Part shown: in pieces, positions 1 through 8,221 of the stretch | How the letters are laid out: each line of letters begins with the position of its first letter | Numbering within the stretch: the first letter of the stretch is position 1 | Assembly: GCF_029892515.1 (NCBI RefSeq) | Contig: NZ_JARXVF010000004.1 | Coordinates: forward strand, 1 to 64,000 | DNA length: 64,000 bases | Direction of reading: 5' to 3' | Source of the DNA: Pseudaminobacter soli (ex Li et al. 2025) | Lineage (GTDB): Bacteria > Pseudomonadota > Alphaproteobacteria > Rhizobiales > Rhizobiaceae | Notes under the pieces: model-generated | Told to the model about the DNA's origin: nothing | The model's database searches: none | The model's input: only the letters and a program-made list of their open reading frames with translations | Position numbers and translations under genes: made by a program

Positions 1-50
1 TAAGCCTGCCGCCAGCGTTCGTTCTGAGCCAGGATCAAACTCTCAAGTTT
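1..50 (-). rRNA. rrs: 16S ribosomal RNA, 5' end (partial)
   Basis: Read on the minus strand, the first 50 bases match the conserved start of bacterial 16S rRNA, including the universal 27F primer site (AGAGTTTGATCCTGGCTCAG) followed by the alphaproteobacterial AACGAACGCTGGCGGCAGGC. The rest of the gene lies outside the window. The mature 5' end is placed near base 50 by comparison with alphaproteobacterial genes and is uncertain by a few bases. Confidence 0.97.
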
Positions 51-290
51 GTAAGACTTTGATTTGGCTTGTTCGTCTCCGCGTCAGCCAAAGGCCTCGC
101 GGATACTAGGTCACGCTTGAATCGACGAGAACATTCACACCTCGCATCTTCAACCAAGGTCAAAGACGCGGTGTAACTTTCTCTCGAAACGTGTCCGCCA
201 AAGTCTCGCTTTGACCCATCACTGCGGAACTTTCATCCCGCTCCGGGTCCAGCAGATCTCTGCCGCCCACGTTTCTCTTTCTTCAATCTT

Positions 291-308
291 CAGTTTTCAA
301 AGAACAGA
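291..308 (-). promoter_or_regulatory. boxA-like element in the rRNA leader
   Basis: On the minus strand this reads TGTTCTTTGAAAACTG, about 250 bases upstream of the 16S start. It resembles the boxA antitermination element found in rRNA leaders, which recruits NusB/NusE so that the untranslated operon escapes Rho. The match is by eye. The surrounding 51-460 is untranslated leader, and open frames crossing it should be ignored. Confidence 0.5.
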
Positions 309-461
309 CATCGCCAGACACGATGTCGCGGCCCCATTTCGCTTTTCGGCTCCAGGGGCCATTCGAGGTCGCTCACGCGGCTCGCTTGATTTCGTCAACC
401 AGGGCTTCTCAGAAGCGAACTTCCTCGCCGCCAGCGGCGCACCGCCCTCGTTGTTGAGGCG

Positions 462-490
462 TATATGGCTCCAACCTCCCAAACTGTCAA
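462..490 (-). promoter_or_regulatory. rRNA operon promoter (-35/-10)
   Basis: On the minus strand a perfect TTGACA (bases 490-485) is followed, after exactly 17 bases, by CATATA (467-462). This is a strong sigma-70-type promoter pointing toward the 16S gene. Transcription would begin near base 455 and give a leader of about 400 nt. No other promoter of this quality was seen upstream. Confidence 0.7.
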
Positions 491-1010
491 CGCCAATCTG
501 CTCCCCGTTTGAACTTTTTACGACACAAACCACAAACCCCAGCAAATCCCTGCGGAAGGTCAAAGCGGGCACCTGTCCGATGATGGGCGCACCCGGGCTC
601 GACGAGCCGAACAAAGGCAAACAGGGCCGGAATCAGGCGAGCGAAAGCCGACTCGGAGCCCCTCTCCGCAGCCATTTCTCGCGAGTCACCGCGGCAACCC
701 GGGCCTTCTTTATAGAAAGCCCCCCAAGCCGCCCCGGCCCTGGCGGAACCGATTCCGAAAAGCTCGCCGTTCAGGGCTGGAAAGCCGGCCGTGAGCGATT
801 CAGGCCGCTCGAATCGGAACCGGTGAGGTTCTCCTCGATCCGACAGCTGGACAAGAAGCACTGTCGACTTCTTCTTCTCTCAGCAAAGGCCGCTTTCGTC
901 CGCTGAAACATCGTGGGCGGTCCGAATAAGCCGTCTAGGCGCGGCCCCCCTCCCCGACCGAGCACTGCTCCGATTGCTGGCGCCGGGCGCGATATTGCCC
1001 GGCGATCCAC
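491..1010. other. Upstream region of the rRNA operon, no gene seen
   Basis: These 520 bases lie between the rRNA promoter and the stop of the GMC oxidoreductase gene. Open frames exist on both strands, but none has a recognisable product or ribosome binding site. I saw no tRNA. It probably holds upstream promoter elements and the 3' end region of the dehydrogenase operon. Confidence 0.5.
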
Positions 1011-2582
1011 TCAAATGTGCCTGGCCGACATCTCCTTTTCGATGAAGTCCGCCTGCCTGATCGCCAGCGAGACGATGGTCAGCGTCGGGTTCTCCGCGCC
1101 GCCGGTCGTGAACTGGCTGCCATCGGACACGAACAGATTCTTGATGTCGTGCGTTTGGCCGTGCTTGTTGACCACACCGTCTTGCGGCTTCTCGCTCATC
1201 CGGTTGGTGCCGAGATTGTGCGTGGACGGATAGGGCGGTGTCGGGAAGGTGCGGGTCGCGCCGACCGCATCATAGAGGGCTTGCCCTTGCTTGTAGGCAT
1301 GGTTGCGCATGGCCGTGTCGTTCTCATGATCGTCGAAATGGACGTCGGCGATCGGCATACCATGCTCGTCCTTTTCCTCTTTGTGCAAGGTGACGCGGTT
1401 GTCCTCGCGCGGCATGTCTTCACCGACGATCCAAAGCCCGGCCATATGATCGTAATGGTCTAGCGCGGTGGTAAACGACCGGCCCCAGGCACCTGGGTCG
1501 AGGAAGGCGGCCATGAAGGGCAGGCCAAGCGAGAGGGTCTCGAACTCGTAACCGCCGAAGAAGCCGCGCGAGGGATCATTGCGGGCCTCATCTTGTATGA
1601 CGCCGGCCATCGTCGTGCCGCGATACATGTGCACCGGCTTGTCGAAAATGGCGTAGACCGAGCCCGTCGTGTGGCGCATGTAGTTTTTGCCGACCTGCCC
1701 CGAGGAATTCGCCAGTCCGTTCGGGAACTTGCTCGATTCGGAATTGAGCAGCAGGCGCGGGCTCTCGATCGAATTGCCGGCCACGGCCACGATGCGGGCT
1801 TTCTGCTCCTGCATCTTGCCGTCCTTGTCTACATAGACAACGCCAGTGACCTTGCCGCTTTTATCGTGGTTGATCTTGATCGCCATGGAGTTCGGCCGCA
1901 CCTCCAGATGCCCGGTGGCCTCGCCCTTGGGGATTTCGGTATAGAGCGTCGACCATTTGGCGCCCCATTTGCAGCCCTGGAAGCAGAAACCTGTCTGCTG
2001 GCAGAAATTGCGGTCGTCGCGCGGCTCGGAGTTGATCGCCATGCGGCCGGTCGAGCACTCCTTGTAGCCAAGTTTGTCGGCGCCGGCCTTCAACACCTTG
2101 AAGTTGTTGTTGCCGGGCAAGCCGGGAATGCCGTTGGTGCGGGTCACCCCCAACTTGTCCTCGGCCTTGGCGTAGTAGGGCTCCATTTCGGCAAGCGTGA
2201 TCGGCCAGTCGAGCAGGCTGGCGCCGTCGATCTTGCCATAGGTCGAAAGCGTCTTGAATTCGTGCTCCTGGAAGCGCAGTGACGCTCCCGCCCAATGCGT
2301 CGTCGAGCCACCAACCGCCTTGACGATCCAGGCCGGCAGATTGGGAAAATCTTTCGCCACGCGCCAGTCGCCGGAAGCGATGCGCTTGTCCTTCCAGGCA
2401 AGCTGGGCGAATGACGCCCACTCGTCGTTGACGAAGTCCTCATATTCGTAACGGCCGCCCGCCTCGAGGATGACGACGTCTATGCCCTTCTGGGCAAGCT
2501 CGTTGCCCAAAGTGCCGCCGCCCGCTCCCGAGCCGACGATGACGACGACATTTCCGTTATTCAGGTCAAATGGTGCTGCCAT
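1011..2582 (-). CDS. GMC-family oxidoreductase, large flavoprotein subunit (gluconate 2-dehydrogenase type)
   Basis: A 523-residue flavoprotein of the glucose-methanol-choline family. The N-terminal FAD-binding Rossmann motif GSGAGGGTL is at residues 17-25. The C-terminal GMC domain carries the usual active-site pair, a His in STHNLGTNRM (residue 455) and an Asn in ENPTLTIV (about 498). Members of this subgroup oxidise sugars or sugar acids in the periplasm with a small Tat-carrying partner, and that partner lies immediately upstream (46-base gap). The start is supported by GGGAGGAAACC directly before ATG. No membrane cytochrome c subunit follows, so the electron acceptor is unknown. The true substrate cannot be told from sequence. 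Confidence 0.88.
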   Translation of the reverse strand: MAAPFDLNNGNVVVIVGSGAGGGTLGNELAQKGIDVVILEAGGRYEYEDFVNDEWASFAQLAWKDKRIASGDWRVAKDFPNLPAWIVKAVGGSTTHWAGASLRFQEHEFKTLSTYGKIDGASLLDWPITLAEMEPYYAKAEDKLGVTRTNGIPGLPGNNNFKVLKAGADKLGYKECSTGRMAINSEPRDDRNFCQQTGFCFQGCKWGAKWSTLYTEIPKGEATGHLEVRPNSMAIKINHDKSGKVTGVVYVDKDGKMQEQKARIVAVAGNSIESPRLLLNSESSKFPNGLANSSGQVGKNYMRHTTGSVYAIFDKPVHMYRGTTMAGVIQDEARNDPSRGFFGGYEFETLSLGLPFMAAFLDPGAWGRSFTTALDHYDHMAGLWIVGEDMPREDNRVTLHKEEKDEHGMPIADVHFDDHENDTAMRNHAYKQGQALYDAVGATRTFPTPPYPSTHNLGTNRMSEKPQDGVVNKHGQTHDIKNLFVSDGSQFTTGGAENPTLTIVSLAIRQADFIEKEMSARHI

Positions 2583-2627
2583 GGTTTCCTCCCATGAATT
2601 CCGTTCGAGGGCTGGCGGCGTAGCCGC

Positions 2628-3158
2628 TCAGAGCCACTCGATGTCGTCGAAGCCGCGATGGATGTAGCCCCCCTTGGAGTAGGACTCGCCTTCGTAGCCG
2701 AAGACCGGCCAGATCTCCTTCTGGTTATAAAGATCGACCACGAGCCCACTGCGGATCGCCTGGAAAAAGGGAGTCGCCTCGATCTGCTTCAGCACGGCGA
2801 CGCGCTGATCCTCCCAGCCAAGACCGCGATAGCCACCAACGCCGGCGCGCTGGTCGAGATCGGCGACGCCGGCCTCGATCATTTGCTTGTATGAGGGTTC
2901 CTTGCCGGCCTTCTCATCATGGGTCTTGACGGCGATCGCATAATATTTGTCGGCCAGTTGATCGTGCGGGTAGGTGTCGCGCGCCATCTGGATGAGCGTC
3001 GCCATGGTCTCGGGCTTCAGCGCCGAAGTTTCCAGGCCCCAGGCGTGCTCGGGGCTGATGACTGCGCTGCCCGATATCACCAGCAGCATGCCGATGCCGC
3101 CGCGCTTCAGCAATTCTCGCCGCGAAAGCCCCGGCTTTCCGTCGTAAATCGTGACCAT
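2628..3158 (-). CDS. Gluconate 2-dehydrogenase subunit 3 family protein (small subunit)
   Basis: A 176-residue protein with a twin-arginine signal (SRRELLKRGG near residues 12-21, followed by a hydrophobic stretch). The rest matches the pattern of the gluconate dehydrogenase gamma/subunit 3 family. In known complexes this subunit carries the Tat signal for the folded flavoprotein, which has none of its own, so the pair is exported together. It precedes the GMC gene in the same direction, and the start has a GGGAGGAAAAG ribosome site. Function as partner subunit is family knowledge. The complex lacks a visible cytochrome gene here. Confidence 0.85.
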   Translation of the reverse strand: MVTIYDGKPGLSRRELLKRGGIGMLLVISGSAVISPEHAWGLETSALKPETMATLIQMARDTYPHDQLADKYYAIAVKTHDEKAGKEPSYKQMIEAGVADLDQRAGVGGYRGLGWEDQRVAVLKQIEATPFFQAIRSGLVVDLYNQKEIWPVFGYEGESYSKGGYIHRGFDDIEWL

Positions 3159-3235
3159 CTTTTCCTCCCTGCTGGCTATGCGCCCTCCCGAGCGCAGTTG
3201 CTGGCGCCGCGCATGCTGCGCGACCGCACAACCTC

Positions 3236-3631
3236 CTATTTGTACCGGCCTCGTCGCTGGAGAACCTCGATCTTGTAGCCGTCCGGATCCTCAATGAAGA
3301 AGAAGCGCGCAAGCGGCGTGCCGTCGTGCTCCATCCCAACGATCTTTTTCGGATTGAGGCCCAGCGCACTGAGGCGGTCGTGCTCACTGTCGAGATCGGC
3401 GACCGACACCGCCAGGTGCCCGTAGCCGTCGCCGAGCGCGTAGGGCTCGTCCCGCCCCTTGTTGATGGTCAGTTCGAGCTCGAACTCGCTCTCGAGATTG
3501 CTGAGATAGACAAGCGTAAAAGTCTCGAAATCGAGCCGGTCCGCAACTTCGAGGCCAAAGGCCTTGTTATAGAAATCGATCGATCGAGCCTCGTCGAGAA
3601 CCCGGATCATGGAGTGAATAGCCTTCGCCAA
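3236..3631 (-). CDS. gloA: Lactoylglutathione lyase / glyoxalase I-like VOC protein
   Basis: A vicinal-oxygen-chelate protein of about 131 residues. It begins with an IHSMIRVLDEARSIDFY-type motif, has a central GHLAVSV and ends in PDGYKIEVLQR. This is the layout of glyoxalase I, where paired His and Glu residues bind the metal; the enzyme converts the methylglyoxal-glutathione hemithioacetal to lactoylglutathione. I place the start at a TTG (3631) because CGGAG sits six bases before it. A TTG five codons further upstream lacks such a site. It is first in a possible three-gene run with the GMC dehydrogenase pair, 77 bases apart. The glyoxalase role is likely but other VOC activities cannot be excluded. 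Confidence 0.78.
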   Translation of the reverse strand: MAKAIHSMIRVLDEARSIDFYNKAFGLEVADRLDFETFTLVYLSNLESEFELELTINKGRDEPYALGDGYGHLAVSVADLDSEHDRLSALGLNPKKIVGMEHDGTPLARFFFIEDPDGYKIEVLQRRGRYK

Positions 3632-3878
3632 ATCGTACTCCGTCAAACAGTCGTATTGGCGCGATTATGAGCGGTGCAAAAGAAAGATGGTGGCAGCCGG
3701 TTACCACGTGCAAATCCTTGCCCGCGCTAAAGAGGCAGACGGCGGGGCTTTTGCGGGCAGGGAGGACCAAAGTTCGATTGCCGCCGCAACGTTTTGATCC
3801 GAAGATGCAAAAGGGGGCAGGCGGAGGAGGCACCGGCACCCTCCGTCTGCCTGCCCAACAACAACGGGAGGTCGCAAT

Positions 3879-4184
3879 ATGTGCAAGGTTTTCGCCGGGC
3901 AGAATCCGGATGGCTACCGTCAGATCAACCGTTCGATCCGCATCGCCGGGCATTCTACGAGCATCCAGCTCGAGGCGACGTTCTGGGAGTTGCTGGACGA
4001 GATTGCCGACAGCCAGGGGCTGACGACGCCAAAATTCATCTCCAAGCTTTACGATGAGGCACTCGAGATCAACGGCGTGATCCCGAACTTCGCGTCCATG
4101 CTGCGCACGACCTGCGCGCTCTATCTGCGCGGCCACCAGCCCAGCGCGGAAGAAAAGCAAGCCCTCAAACGCGAAGCCGCCTGA
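3879..4184 (+). CDS. Ribbon-helix-helix domain protein
   Basis: A 101-residue protein resembling the RHH_4 family common in Rhizobiales. The core (residues 19-65) has a short basic beta strand (NRSIRIAGHSTSIQLE) followed by two helices, typical of small dimeric DNA-binding proteins. The start is supported by CGGGAGG about nine bases before ATG. An imperfect GC-rich inverted repeat at about 3814-3857 in the 5' region may form a leader hairpin. It stands alone between convergent and divergent neighbours, so its target is unknown. Confidence 0.75.
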   Translation: MCKVFAGQNPDGYRQINRSIRIAGHSTSIQLEATFWELLDEIADSQGLTTPKFISKLYDEALEINGVIPNFASMLRTTCALYLRGHQPSAEEKQALKREAA

Positions 4185-4287
4185 CGCCTCCACGCAACGA
4201 GGCGGGGTCATCGGGACATTTCAGCGAAAGGCGATGCGATCTCCGGCGGCTCGCCACTAGCTGCTCAAAAGCTGGCGATGAAATTTC

Positions 4288-5838
4288 TCAAATCCGAGCT
4301 TCGATCAGGAACGGCCCCTTGCGCGACAGGGCCGCGTTGAACAGGTCGGTGAACTGTTCGATCGTCTCGGCACGCGCCGCTTCTACGCCCATGCCGCGCG
4401 CCAGCGAGCACCAATCGAGTTCGGGTGAATCGAGATCGAGCATGCGGCGCGCGTTGCGGCCGAAATTGTTGACGCCGACGTTGCGCATCTCGCCCTGAAG
4501 GATCGCATAGGCGCGGTTGGAGAGGATGACGGTCACCACATCCAGGTTTTCGCGTGCCTGCGTCCACAGGCCCTGCACCGTATACATGCCGCTGCCATCG
4601 GCCTGCATCGCGATGATCTTGCGATCCGGGCAGGCGACGCCGGCACCGACCGCCAGCGGAATGCCCTCGCCGATGGCGCCGCCGGTGAGTGGGATGTGGT
4701 CGTGCGGGTTAAGGCCTGGCGCAAGAGCTGCCAACCGGCCGCCCGACGTGATGGATTCATCGCAGATAATAGCGTTTTCGGGCAGGGCGCGGGCGACCGC
4801 GATGGAGATGCTGTCGGCGTTGAGGTCGCCGGTTGGTGCCGTGATATCGCGCTGGGCGAAACGGTTGGGCGCAAAAGGCGAATCCTTGCGCAGGCCGATA
4901 CCCTCGGCGAGAGCGCCAAGCGCCTCGGCCAGATCGTTTTCATGGCCGGCCAACTCGATGATTTCGCAGCCAGGCTGGAGCATGGTGCTCGGCTTGCCTG
5001 GATAGGCGAAAAAGCCGACCGGCTGCTTGCCGCCAACGCAGATCGCCACCTCGAACTCGCGCAGAGCCTCGACCGCCTGGTCGACAACGTAGGGAACGGG
5101 ACGCGCGGCAACCCGCCCTGCCCCGCGTTCGGTACGGTCGGAAGTCTGTGAAAACAGCGCCGCGCCGGTGGCCGCCGAGATGCGTCCCGCCGTTTCCAGC
5201 GCATTGGCGCGCAGCGCCCGGCCAGCAAGGATGATGACGGTGCGTTTGCCGCTGCGTAGCGCGGCGGCGGCAGCAGACAGCGCATTGGCGGAAATAGCAG
5301 GCCGCGCGGGGAGCGTGATCGGCGAAAGCACTTCGGGCGCAACCTCGCCCCAAGCCGCGTCGGCCGGCAAGATCATGGTGGAGACGCCGCGCCGCATCAA
5401 AGATTCAATGTAAGCTTCCTCCGTCCTTGCGCGGACATCGGCCGAACCACCAATGCGGCCAACCCAATGCGACATAGGCCGCGCGAGGCTTTCGATATCG
5501 CTGGTCAGCGGCGCATCAAATTCCAGGTGATAGCTGGCATGGTCGCCGACGACATTGACCATAGGTGTGCGTGCGCGCCGCGCGTTGTGCAGATTGGCAA
5601 GGCCGTTGGCGAGGCCGGGTCCGGTGTGCAGCAGCGTTGCAGCCGGCTTGTCGGCCATGCGCGCATAGCCGTCGGCCGCACCGGTCACCACGCCCTCCGA
5701 AAGACCCAGCACGCAACGCATTTCCGGCTTGCGGTCCAGCGCTGCCACGAAGTGCATTTCCGAGGTGCCGGGGTTGGCGAAGCAGACATCGACGCCGTTC
5801 ACCAGCAATACGTCGCAAAGCATATCGGCGCCGTTCAT
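4288..5838 (-). CDS. ThDP-dependent enzyme, acetolactate synthase large-subunit-like
   Basis: A 516-residue thiamine-diphosphate enzyme with the three-domain layout of acetolactate synthase and benzoylformate decarboxylase. The N-terminal PYR domain has FANPGTSEMHF and the conserved Glu in GLSEG, which activates the cofactor. The C-terminal PP domain holds the ThDP/Mg motif beginning ADGSGMYTVQGLW. I start at the ATG at 5838, preceded by GGAAAGAG; a longer in-frame extension has no ribosome site. No small regulatory subunit (ilvH) is adjacent, so a catabolic decarboxylase or carboligase role is as likely as branched-chain amino acid synthesis. A repeat element lies between it and gcdH. Confidence 0.82.
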   Translation of the reverse strand: MNGADMLCDVLLVNGVDVCFANPGTSEMHFVAALDRKPEMRCVLGLSEGVVTGAADGYARMADKPAATLLHTGPGLANGLANLHNARRARTPMVNVVGDHASYHLEFDAPLTSDIESLARPMSHWVGRIGGSADVRARTEEAYIESLMRRGVSTMILPADAAWGEVAPEVLSPITLPARPAISANALSAAAAALRSGKRTVIILAGRALRANALETAGRISAATGAALFSQTSDRTERGAGRVAARPVPYVVDQAVEALREFEVAICVGGKQPVGFFAYPGKPSTMLQPGCEIIELAGHENDLAEALGALAEGIGLRKDSPFAPNRFAQRDITAPTGDLNADSISIAVARALPENAIICDESITSGGRLAALAPGLNPHDHIPLTGGAIGEGIPLAVGAGVACPDRKIIAMQADGSGMYTVQGLWTQARENLDVVTVILSNRAYAILQGEMRNVGVNNFGRNARRMLDLDSPELDWCSLARGMGVEAARAETIEQFTDLFNAALSRKGPFLIEARI

Positions 5839-5909
5839 GTCGCGCTCTTTCCTGTCATGATCGAATTCGGAGGAGGAGCCGGCGACGCGGAGCATCGCCG
5901 GAAAGTTCC

Positions 5910-5995
5910 AGCTAGATCGCCGCGCGGCGATCTAGCTCTTTGCTCGAGAATCGGATTTTCCGAAAACCGGATTCCACTTTTCGGTCCGATACTTA
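5910..5995. repeat. Rhizobial-type intergenic palindromic repeat
   Basis: A perfect 28-base palindrome occupies 5910-5937 (arm AGCTAGATCGCCGC and its exact complement). It is followed by a segment with internal inverted pieces (ATCGGATTTTCC, ACCGGATTCC, TTTTCGGTCCGAT). This arrangement resembles the short palindromic repeats scattered between rhizobial genes. It sits between two genes transcribed in the same direction and just after the gcdH stop, where it could fold as a terminator or mRNA-stabilising hairpin. I saw no second copy in this window. Confidence 0.65.
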
Positions 5996-7186
5996 GAAGA
6001 ACGCCTGGATGCCGGTCTGGGCGCGGCCGAGGATCAGCGCGTGCACGTCGTGCGTGCCCTCATAGGTGTTGACCGTCTCCAGGTTCTGCGCGTGGCGCAT
6101 GACGTGGTAGCCGATCTGGATGCCGTTGCCGCCATGCATGTCGCGCGCCTGGCGGGCGATGTCGAGCGCCTTGCCGCAGTTGTTGCGCTTGACGAGGCTG
6201 ATCATCTCCGGCGCGAACTGGTGCTCGTCCATCAGCCGGCCGACGCGCAACGAGGCCTGCAGGCCGAGCGCGATCTCGGTCTGCATGTCGGCGAGCTTCT
6301 TCTGGTAGAGCTGCGTTGCCGCCAGCGGCTTGCCGAACTGCTTGCGGTCAAGGCCGTACTGGCGAGCGCGGTGCCAGCAGTCTTCCGCCGCACCGAGCAC
6401 GCCCCAGGAAATGCCGTAGCGGGCGCGGTTGAGGCAGCCGAACGGCCCCTTGAGGCCCGACACGTTGGGCAGCAGCGCGTCCTCGCCGACCTCGACGCCG
6501 TCCATGACGATCTCGCCGGTGATCGAGGCCCTGAGCGACAGTTTGCCGGCGATCTTCGGCGCCGACAGCCCCTGCATGCCCTTGTCGAGCACGAAGCCGC
6601 GGATGGCGTCCTTGCCGTCCTCGCCCTTGAGCTTGGCCCAGACGACGAACACGTCGGCGATCGGCGCGTTCGAGATCCACATTTTGGACCCGGAGATCCG
6701 GTAGCCGTTCGCCGTCTTTTCGGCGCGCGTCTTCATGCCGGCCGGGTCGGAGCCGGCATCCGGCTCGGTCAGGCCGAAGCAGCCGATCCACTCGCCCGAG
6801 GCCAGCTTGGGCAGGTATTTTTTCCGCTGCGCTTCCGAGCCATAGGCGTAGATCGGGTACATGACCAGCGACGACTGCACGCTCATCATCGAGCGGTAGC
6901 CGGAATCGACGCGCTCGACCTCGCGCGCGATCAGGCCGTAGGTGACGTAGTTGGCGCCAAGCCCGCCATAGGCCTCCGGCACGGTGACGCCGAGCAGCCC
7001 CGCCTCGCCCATCTCGCGGAAAATCGCCGGATCGGTCTTCTCGTCGAGATAGGCTTCCTCGATGCGCGGCGCCAGCTTGTCGGCGGCAAACGCGGCGGCC
7101 GCGTCGCGGATCATGCGCTCGTCCTCTGTCAGCTGACCGTCGAGCAGGAAGGGATCATCCCAGACGAAACTGGCTTTATCGCTCAT
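5993..7186 (-). CDS. gcdH: Glutaryl-CoA dehydrogenase
   Basis: A 397-residue acyl-CoA dehydrogenase that oxidises and decarboxylates glutaryl-CoA to crotonyl-CoA in lysine, hydroxylysine and tryptophan breakdown. The family marks are [15 protein letters not shown] in the middle domain and the C-terminal [23 protein letters not shown], a near signature of this enzyme; its Glu (about residue 376) is the catalytic base. The ATG at 7186 is preceded by GTGGAGGAACG, while the longer open frame upstream has no such site. The XRE-cupin gene lies upstream in the same direction with a 165-base gap holding possible operators. Confidence 0.93.
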   Translation of the reverse strand: MSDKASFVWDDPFLLDGQLTEDERMIRDAAAAFAADKLAPRIEEAYLDEKTDPAIFREMGEAGLLGVTVPEAYGGLGANYVTYGLIAREVERVDSGYRSMMSVQSSLVMYPIYAYGSEAQRKKYLPKLASGEWIGCFGLTEPDAGSDPAGMKTRAEKTANGYRISGSKMWISNAPIADVFVVWAKLKGEDGKDAIRGFVLDKGMQGLSAPKIAGKLSLRASITGEIVMDGVEVGEDALLPNVSGLKGPFGCLNRARYGISWGVLGAAEDCWHRARQYGLDRKQFGKPLAATQLYQKKLADMQTEIALGLQASLRVGRLMDEHQFAPEMISLVKRNNCGKALDIARQARDMHGGNGIQIGYHVMRHAQNLETVNTYEGTHDVHALILGRAQTGIQAFF

Positions 7187-7234
7187 CGGTCGTTCCTCCA
7201 CATACGTAAATGCTGCCGTGGTTGAGCTTCGGCA

Positions 7235-7314
7235 ATATTGGCCTTCCCACAGGGACCCGCGCGCCTTGCAACATCCTGCGATAGTCACCCAGGGGAATGA
7301 TGGATCGCCAATAT
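7235..7314. promoter_or_regulatory. Inverted ATATTGGC/GCCAATAT pair upstream of gcdH
   Basis: ATATTGGC at 7235-7242 and its exact complement GCCAATAT at 7307-7314 lie in the gap between the XRE-cupin regulator gene and gcdH. A further related GCAATATG lies near 7334. The first copy is embedded in the palindrome CAATATTG. They are candidate binding sites for the neighbouring regulator, inferred from position and symmetry only. Confidence 0.35.
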
Positions 7315-7351
7315 CATCGCTCATTATCTTGAGCAATATGCGACCACAGCT

Positions 7352-7960
7352 TTAGAGATAGGGCGGCGTGCAGCCCGAGATCACAACTGTGCGCCTGTCG
7401 GAGACATTCCGGAAACGATGCGGAATGCGACTGTCAAACAAATAGGCTTCCCCTGCCTTCAACACGCGCACCTCATTGCCGACCGTCACTTCCAACTCGC
7501 CCTCGACCACAAAACCGCCTTCGGAGGACGCATGTTGCAGCAGCGTCTCGCCGGTGTCTGCCTGCGGCTCGTAAACCTCGTGAAGCATCTGTAGATTGTG
7601 GCCGCGTGCGTCACCGATCTGCCGAAGCGTCATGCGCCCCAGGCCGTCGCCGATCGCATTGACGGCGACTTTTGACGTCAGATCAACAAGTTGATCCGCA
7701 TTGAAGAACGGCCCCGCGAGAGGCCTGCGTTCGGGCTCGAAGAAATCAGCCATGCTGACGCCAAGCCCGCTCAGAATCTTGCGCAGCGTCGAGATCGAAG
7801 GGCTGACCTTGTTCTTCTCGACGTTCGATATCTGCGCATGCGGGACGCCCGCACGATCCGCCAACTGGCGCTGCGATAGGCCTGCAGCACTACGCATCGC
7901 ATTCAACCGCGCGCCAATGTCGAATTGATCGCCCACTTTGCCGAGCCTCGCTTGAACCAA
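7352..7960 (-). CDS. XRE-family transcriptional regulator with C-terminal cupin domain
   Basis: A 202-residue regulator. Residues 15-70 form a Cro/C1-type helix-turn-helix (RSAAGLSQRQLADRAGV). The last 70 residues are a small cupin (EGELEVTVGNEVRVLKAGEAYLFDSRIPHRFRN in shape) that would bind a ligand. This two-domain type controls polyamine, amino-acid and acyl-CoA catabolic genes. It lies upstream of gcdH in the same direction and divergent from a class V aminotransferase gene, so it may control either or both. The start is a TTG (7960) with GGAAGG just upstream. The ligand is unknown. Confidence 0.82.
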   Translation of the reverse strand: MVQARLGKVGDQFDIGARLNAMRSAAGLSQRQLADRAGVPHAQISNVEKNKVSPSISTLRKILSGLGVSMADFFEPERRPLAGPFFNADQLVDLTSKVAVNAIGDGLGRMTLRQIGDARGHNLQMLHEVYEPQADTGETLLQHASSEGGFVVEGELEVTVGNEVRVLKAGEAYLFDSRIPHRFRNVSDRRTVVISGCTPPYL

Positions 7961-8221
7961 ATTGCCTTCCGAAGCGGTCAGAAGCCCAACTTCGCAGGCG
8001 GCGCCCCTTCAGGACGGCCATTATTTTAGCCGAAAACTCATCGCTAGCGCGACCGAAAACGGCGAATTCCGAAAGAATATGAGCTGCCCCTGGCATGAGA
8101 CGGATGCCCGGCTGGCGTATTCCAAGGATATTTTTGCCACGTTAGGCAATTAGCTGCATCGGTCGGTGGTCGGGTTTGCCCTCGCCGCCCCGTTCTAACA
8201 TTCCAGCTTCCGGAAATTCCC

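Noticed and set aside
51-460. A second rRNA promoter from TTTGACC on the minus strand near 155-160
   Set aside because: The -10 region is poor and it lies inside the leader, downstream of the much better promoter at 462-490.
211-906. A 231-codon plus-strand frame and several opposite frames across the region upstream of 16S rRNA
   Set aside because: They overlap the rRNA leader and promoter, have no ribosome site and resemble no protein. GC-rich DNA gives long chance frames.
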